From contig JALMGJ010000002.1 of NCBI GenBank assembly GCA_023362775.1, positions 109,725,481 to 109,789,480 of the forward strand: 64,000 nucleotides of DNA. The letters run 5' to 3'. A program made the translations under genes and the position numbers. The notes beneath the pieces were generated by a model. It worked only from the letters and a program-made list of their open reading frames with translations. It did not search any database and was not told the DNA's origin. Positions 59,290-64,000 of the stretch are shown here, one piece after another. Source of the DNA: Charina bottae. Its lineage: Eukaryota > Chordata > Lepidosauria > Squamata > Charinaidae. Within the stretch, counting starts at the first letter, position 1; the number at the start of each line of letters is the position of its first letter.

Positions 59290-59529
59290 GGGGAAGTAGG
59301 TGGTGGTGGCAGCGTGCATGGCAGCGGCGGCCTTGTGTTTTCTGCTAAAACGTGGAAACGCTGATGGCGCGCTGCTGCCATTGTCGCTGCCACCGCCACC
59401 ATACACACCACCGCCACCGTACACGCCGCCGCCACTGCGCGCGCCGCCGCTTCTGGGTTGTTTTGCGACACACTAAACTGTGTGTTGCAACTCACTAAAG
59501 TGTCGCGACACACAGTTTGGAAAGCTATG
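59290..59529. mobile_element. hAT-type fragment with GC-rich triplet repeats
   Basis: The right end 'gcgacacacagtttggaaag' plus CTATG is the inverse of the end at 6457. The interior has 'gccgccgcc' and 'ccaccgccaccatacac' repeats. The left end was not found. It is GC-rich against AT-rich surroundings. Confidence 0.55.
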
Positions 59530-59597
59530 TTCTACACTTTCTAGACTAACAGTCACTTGATAGTGTAGCAATGAAGGCCTTGGAAATATATTCAGAT

Positions 59598-60075
59598 GCC
59601 ATGGTGATTTAATACCTACCAAGATCAGAATACTGCAGGCAATGGTTTTCCCTGTGCCAGTCTATGGAAGTGAAAGTTGGATTTTGAAGAAGCAGGATAG
59701 GAAGAGTATTGATGTTCTTGAACTTTGATATTGGAGAAGGCTCCTGAGATTAATGTGGATAGCCAAGAAAACAAAAAAAATGGATCATTGAACAAATACA
59801 TCCAGAGTTCTAACTTAAGGAATGAATAGCCAGGCTCAAAGTACCATATTCTGGACACATTGTGCAAAGATGTAGCTCTCCTGAGAAGTCCATGATGCTG
59901 GGAAAGGTAGGAGGAAAGAGAAGAAGAGGACAACTAGAAGCAAAGTAGTTGGTCTTGATTACAGCAGTGCTGGGTGCACCATTGGAAGACCTGAAGGACC
60001 AGGCTGGGGACACATTACCCTGGAGAAGGTTGATCTATGTGGTTGCCAAGAGTCAACATTGACTTGGTACAGTCA
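59598..60075 (+). pseudogene. Old RTE/BovB-like 3' end
   Basis: The plus strand keeps KIRILQAMVFPVPVYGSESW and YWRRLLRL, and later GKGRRKEKKR, matching the order in the BovB at 56233-58849 (KVRIVKAMVFPVAMYGCESW, WCWRRLLRV). Many stops are present, so it is much older. Bases 60076-61060 hold nothing I can assign. Confidence 0.75.
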
Positions 60076-61061
60076 ATCAACCTGGCTTCCATTAAGATAT
60101 ATTGAAAAACATAAATATGTTGAAAAATAAACATGAATTTTTTTGAGAGAAAATATGCATATTTAAATGCATATTTGCATTTGTTTTTTTTAAACCTGAA
60201 TAATGCTGAAAAGCAAGAGAGCTTTTTATGTGAAAGAGACATGGAAAGAGCCCAGGTTTGCTCCCACTGTAGCGTTCTAGCCAATAAACTAAAAACTGCA
60301 GGAAATTGCACTCTGTTCACACTTTTGAACTAATTACAAGCAGGCTTAAAATTGACCTCCATTTCCTCACAGTCTAAACTGGAGGTTGCTAACATATGTT
60401 TATGGCAGTACAGTTAAAGCTGTCTGTATCTAAGATGGTGAAATAAGTATTCAGAAAGATGACAGGTCTCTAGCAAAAAGGATGGATTGAAAAGCACTTT
60501 CAGACTCTATGTAATCTAGGATAGAATTACATAGAATCCCATTTCCATAGATACTATCTGGGCTGAGCTTAAATTTATTGGCCACTATCTAGTAAACCAC
60601 TGCACTCAGATCTGAATATTTAGTATTACTCTCATCACTTCTTTTTCTAACTTCTGGTTTCTGAAAAGGTAATTGAAATACATGCTTCTGGTTCTGTTAT
60701 TGACATAGTTTATGAGTTGCTGTAGATAATAGGACTATGGTGTGTATATATGAGTGCATATACACATGTTGTGAAAATTTACAAAGGGGTTTGCCACTGC
60801 TACAAAAATGTGAACAAAATGACCCTGTGGAACAACAGTGGAAAGCACCAAAGCACTAGGAAGTGACAGAAGCAGTTACTTCTGTTTCTGAAGGAGATTG
60901 TGATAGAGTGACATGCTTCTCCAGTGCCCAATTTGGATGGATGGACTGCAATGCTCAGCCCACAGCTATGCTGATGTTGTGGATGTGACCAGCAGATGTG
61001 ATTCATTCATGTTTCCCTGGATCACTGGATGTATGGAATAAAAACAGTTGAACAGGGATTA

Positions 61062-61218
61062 AAAGGTAAAGGTTCCCCCCGCACATTTGTGCAGTCGTGT
61101 CCAACTCTAGGGGCCGGTGCTCATCTCCGTTTGTTACCCGAAGAGCCAGCGCTGTCCAAAGACGCTTCCACGGTCATGGGGCCAGCATGACGCACGCGGA
61201 ACACTGTTACCTACCCAC
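61062..61218 (-). mobile_element. Sauria-type SINE, 5' truncated
   Basis: BovB-like tail and middle only. It stops after 'ctacccac' at 61218. No target duplication was found. Confidence 0.82.
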
Positions 61219-62004
61219 TCCATTCCATTGGGAATACTCCCAGCCAACTGGGATTCACTATTCAGTCAATATTCAGAGCAGAGCCATTCAATTTAGTTAC
61301 CAAAAATATAAGTTGGTGTTTATTTTTTAAACACCGGCAAACATCAAAACATTTAACTGGCAAAAACGGGATAAAAGGCAGGCAAAAGTGGGGAGACAGA
61401 GAAAGAGAGAGATGAACAATAGGCAAGGGATAAAATACCACAGAACTAAATATCAATTCTCTATCTCGCACAACTTTCCAGAGTCACTGGAAACAATACT
61501 GTGAGAACCAGCACAGACAGTCCCAAAGAGAGAATGGGGGTGGCCTTTGGTTATTCCAGCCTTAACCAAGCCTTTTATGTAGCTAATAGCAGCAGAATAG
61601 AGATGGAAAATAGGATAACAGATGATCCCTCCTGCACCATTAAGGAAGAGGATGGATTGGTGGATGGGGATGATGTATTAAACAAAGTATTGTACTCAGA
61701 AAGGGAATATAAAAGATTAGGAGAAAGAAAAGGCAACATGATTCTAATGAAAAGTAATAACATGGAACTAAAAGCATAACATACTGAGAGAAATCAATGG
61801 ATATCTTGCAAACAATTTTCTTTCTTAAATAGGCAGTATTATAGATTACAGAAGTATTATTTTGTTCTCTTTCCTCTGTGACCTGTTGTGTAAGCCTATT
61901 GTGCTAGCACTGAAATGGTAAGTCTTATTCGATACAGGGAAAGACAAAAATGAAGTCAAAATAATTGACTGAAAAATATTTCCCAGAATCATTGAAAGGA
62001 AAAG
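61219..62004. other. Unassigned; weak LTR-like signs
   Basis: The minus strand has an AATAAA near 61330 within an LTR-like layout, but no TG...CA ends or duplications. A 92-residue plus frame (61501-61779) shows no known motif. Confidence 0.3.
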
Positions 62005-62073
62005 TCCTTCCTTCCTTCCTTCCTTCCTTCCTTCCTTCCTTCCTTCCTTCCTTCCTTCCTTCCTCTCTCTCTC
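62005..62073. repeat. (CCTT)n microsatellite
   Basis: About 14 CCTT units followed by a short (CT)n. Confidence 0.95.
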
Positions 62074-62329
62074 TCCAAGGCATTTTTTTATATATCCCAC
62101 TGACTGGGACTCTACCCAGATCTCATAGTGGAAGCAAGTGAATCTGCTTCAGAACCAGCCAGTCTTTTTCTCCTTCCAAGATGGGAAGAGGAGTGGGGTC
62201 ATGGCTTGAAAAAACTTCACTCCAAGAATTACCTAAAGCCACATTTTTTCTTTCTCTCTTTGCCACATGTCAGCAGAGTTTTGCATCTGCTTCTTTAAGA
62301 TCAACAGGTTGGTATCAGGTTTGCCTCTA

Positions 62330-62365
62330 TCTATCCCTCTGTCTGTCTGTCTGTCTGTCTGTCTG

Positions 62366-62398
<33 letters not shown>
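62330..62398. repeat. (CTGT)n microsatellite
   Basis: Perfect CTGT runs with a single GTGT break and CTAT units at the end. Confidence 0.95.
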
Positions 62399-62506
62399 CA
62401 TCATTCATCATTGGCGATCACTCGTAGCCGAGTAAGATTGTCTTCCAAAGGTAAAATTTTAACAGTGGATCCGTAAGTGGCTATAAAGGCCAATTCTGGA
62501 TCCATT
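62399..62506. repeat. Non-simple insert between tetranucleotide arrays
   Basis: 'cattggcgatcactcgtagc', 'cgagtaagattgtcttcc' and 'ggccaattctggatcc' resemble no other part of the window and look like part of an interspersed repeat. Unclassified. Confidence 0.4.
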
Positions 62507-62525
62507 CTATATCTATCTATCTATC

Positions 62526-62556
<31 letters not shown>

Positions 62557-62564
62557 CTATCTAT
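62507..62564. repeat. (CTAT)n microsatellite
   Basis: About 14 CTAT units with one TTAT variant. Bases 62565-63084 hold nothing I can assign. Confidence 0.95.
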
Positions 62565-63084
62565 CATCTTTTTCAAAATCTTACTTCCTTGATTCATAGC
62601 TATCATTCAACAAAATACCTTTTGCATGAGAAGAAGCTGCCATACCAGGAGGCCAACAGTGTGTTATTTTAGTCTGTACAGCTCTCATGCTGTCTTTCCA
62701 GTTCTGAGTTCTAAAACAGAGATAATAATAACCTAACCTAATTCTCATTGCATGGAACGAGAGGCTGGAAATTCAGAATAAGCAGCAGAGAAGCCTCTGC
62801 TCCAATTATATTCAATTATTTGAAAGCAACATGGCAATGGGCCTGAGCAAAGTACTCACATCAGAATCCACATGAATGTGAGGAGAGTGAGAAAAACATA
62901 TGCTGCCCTCTCAGCAGTAAATTTCCAGTAAAGAATGGCAAATGTATTTTGTCCAAATCCACGAACAACCATTATTTTTTCACATTCAAATATAATTAAG
63001 TATGATTTGGCTCAATAAATAATGGCAAAATTATCACCACCATTATCTCTTACTAATCCTCTCTAAAATGCATCTTAGCTTTCT

Positions 63085-63300
63085 AATGAAGTGGAGTCCT
63101 TGGTGCTCTCTGAGCCTTGTTGTTTTCTTGCAGACGTTTCATTGCCAGGCTAGGCAACATCTTCAGTGAGAAAAGGGAGTGGGACTTGCTCTCTGTTTAT
63201 ATACCATGGTTTGTCCTGCTTGTGTTGGTGGAGGTGTTGTTCTCTCCTTAGTAGTTCCTTGATTGGGCTGTTGTTTGCTACTTGGCTGATTGACTGAGTT
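63085..63300. repeat. Unclassified dispersed repeat, copy 2
   Basis: Matches 18985-19195 in the same orientation: 'cttggtgctctctgagcc', 'gacgtttcattgcc', 'ggctaggcaacatcttcag', 'ctgtttatatacc' and 'tccttagtagttccttgatt'. It may extend to about 63420. The rest to 64000 has no gene. Confidence 0.6.
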
Positions 63301-63797
63301 AATAGTTCCTAGATTAGGGTATATTGTGCTGTTTGATTGTTCCCCTGGTGCTAATCCTGGTGTTAATCTTTGCATATCTGGGTCATGATGGCTGGCAAGG
63401 AGGTGTTCTGGTCTTCTGGCTTTTCTATTGTCTCTTATTCCTTTCTAATGAAGGAATATTTTCAAGGATGAATTACACATAGGTTTGAAAAATGCAATGT
63501 TCAGATACAAATTCTAAGCATCAATATTTTCTCTAATAATTTTCTCTCCATCTTCATACCAGTCACACTGGGTTTGTTTAAACAAAAACACCCACAGAAA
63601 CTGCCTATTGCAACCTGATTAATTGCTACAGTGATGGCTACTGCAGTAAACCTCCACTGAATGGACTTGAGTACTAGTACCAGCTGAGCCATGATGCTTC
63701 CTGAGTGATGTTGAACTATCCAGCTTTGCCCATTATCAGGGACGTTGGCACTACAATAGTAATAATAAGGGATAGATTAACAATAGAGGAGGAGGAG

Positions 63798-63812
63798 GAT
63801 AGACACATACAT

Positions 63813-63848
<36 letters not shown>
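63798..63848. repeat. (ATAC)n(AC)n microsatellite
   Basis: 'acatacatacatac' runs into (AC)n, preceded by (GGA)n. Confidence 0.95.
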
Positions 63849-64000
63849 TTGATATTTGAGCCACTTGAAAGGGTTTCATCAACTTCACCACCCTTTTCAT
63901 TCATTTGTATTAATTTCATATTTTTTAGTCAATGTTATTACTGTGCAGTCTCTCCAAGAAATCCAGGGACTGAAATGCAGGAGTTTCAAAATTTCATCCT

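Noticed and set aside
61501..61779. 92-residue plus-strand frame, acidic, considered as an exon
   Set aside because: No splice-site or domain support, and LTR-like or repeat context is more likely.
63798..63848. Regular short repeats as a possible CRISPR array
   Set aside because: Simple tetra- and dinucleotide repeats without spacers, in a vertebrate genome.

Overview
The window is repeat-dominated intergenic vertebrate DNA. I found no exon, host gene or RNA gene that I could support. The repeat mix points to a squamate reptile (lizard or snake). It has RTE/BovB LINEs, tRNA-derived SINEs whose 3' ends resemble BovB (the Sauria SINE type), CR1/L3-like LINEs with the 'ccgcccatctcccc' 3' end, L1 LINEs, a Ty1/copia LTR element, hAT DNA transposons and long tetranucleotide arrays. 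The call is inferred from repeat content alone.

Layout. 1-6.45 kb: an old interspersed repeat is split by a nearly complete minus-strand Ty1/copia element (about 560-5652, two LTRs, GAAGT target duplication) and by a solo LTR (5977-6347, GTTTG duplication). 6.46-7.7 kb: hAT remnants and a complete non-autonomous hAT (6821-7697, 8-bp duplication) made of GC-rich palindromes. 9-16.5 kb: old LINE debris, two plus-strand copies of a half-L1-like family, a SINE and an old CR1 fragment. 16.56-18.72 kb: a 5'-truncated L1 inserted in an older antisense L1. 21.95-25.3 kb: a minus-strand CR1/L3-like LINE with one stop and one frameshift. 25.5-32.7 kb: an LTR-like segment, SINEs and unassigned sequence.

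32.75-41.75 kb: a full-length minus-strand BovB cut by a near full-length minus-strand L1 (34083-39827) with a 12-bp duplication of BovB sequence. Part of this (37174-43352) is repeated almost perfectly at 43354-49549. The tandem duplication ends inside a second hAT (49297-50775). 52.97-54.86 kb: a complete half-L1-like element with a 17-bp duplication. 56.2-58.85 kb: a BovB with a long uninterrupted reading frame inside an (AT)n tract. 59-64 kb: hAT and RTE remnants, a SINE and tetranucleotide arrays.

How the parts relate. The autonomous LINEs (BovB, L1, CR1) probably supplied the machinery for the SINEs and the half-L1-like family. The two complete hATs lack a transposase and would need one from elsewhere. 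Nested insertions with readable target duplications give a relative order: BovB, then L1 into it, then the segmental duplication.
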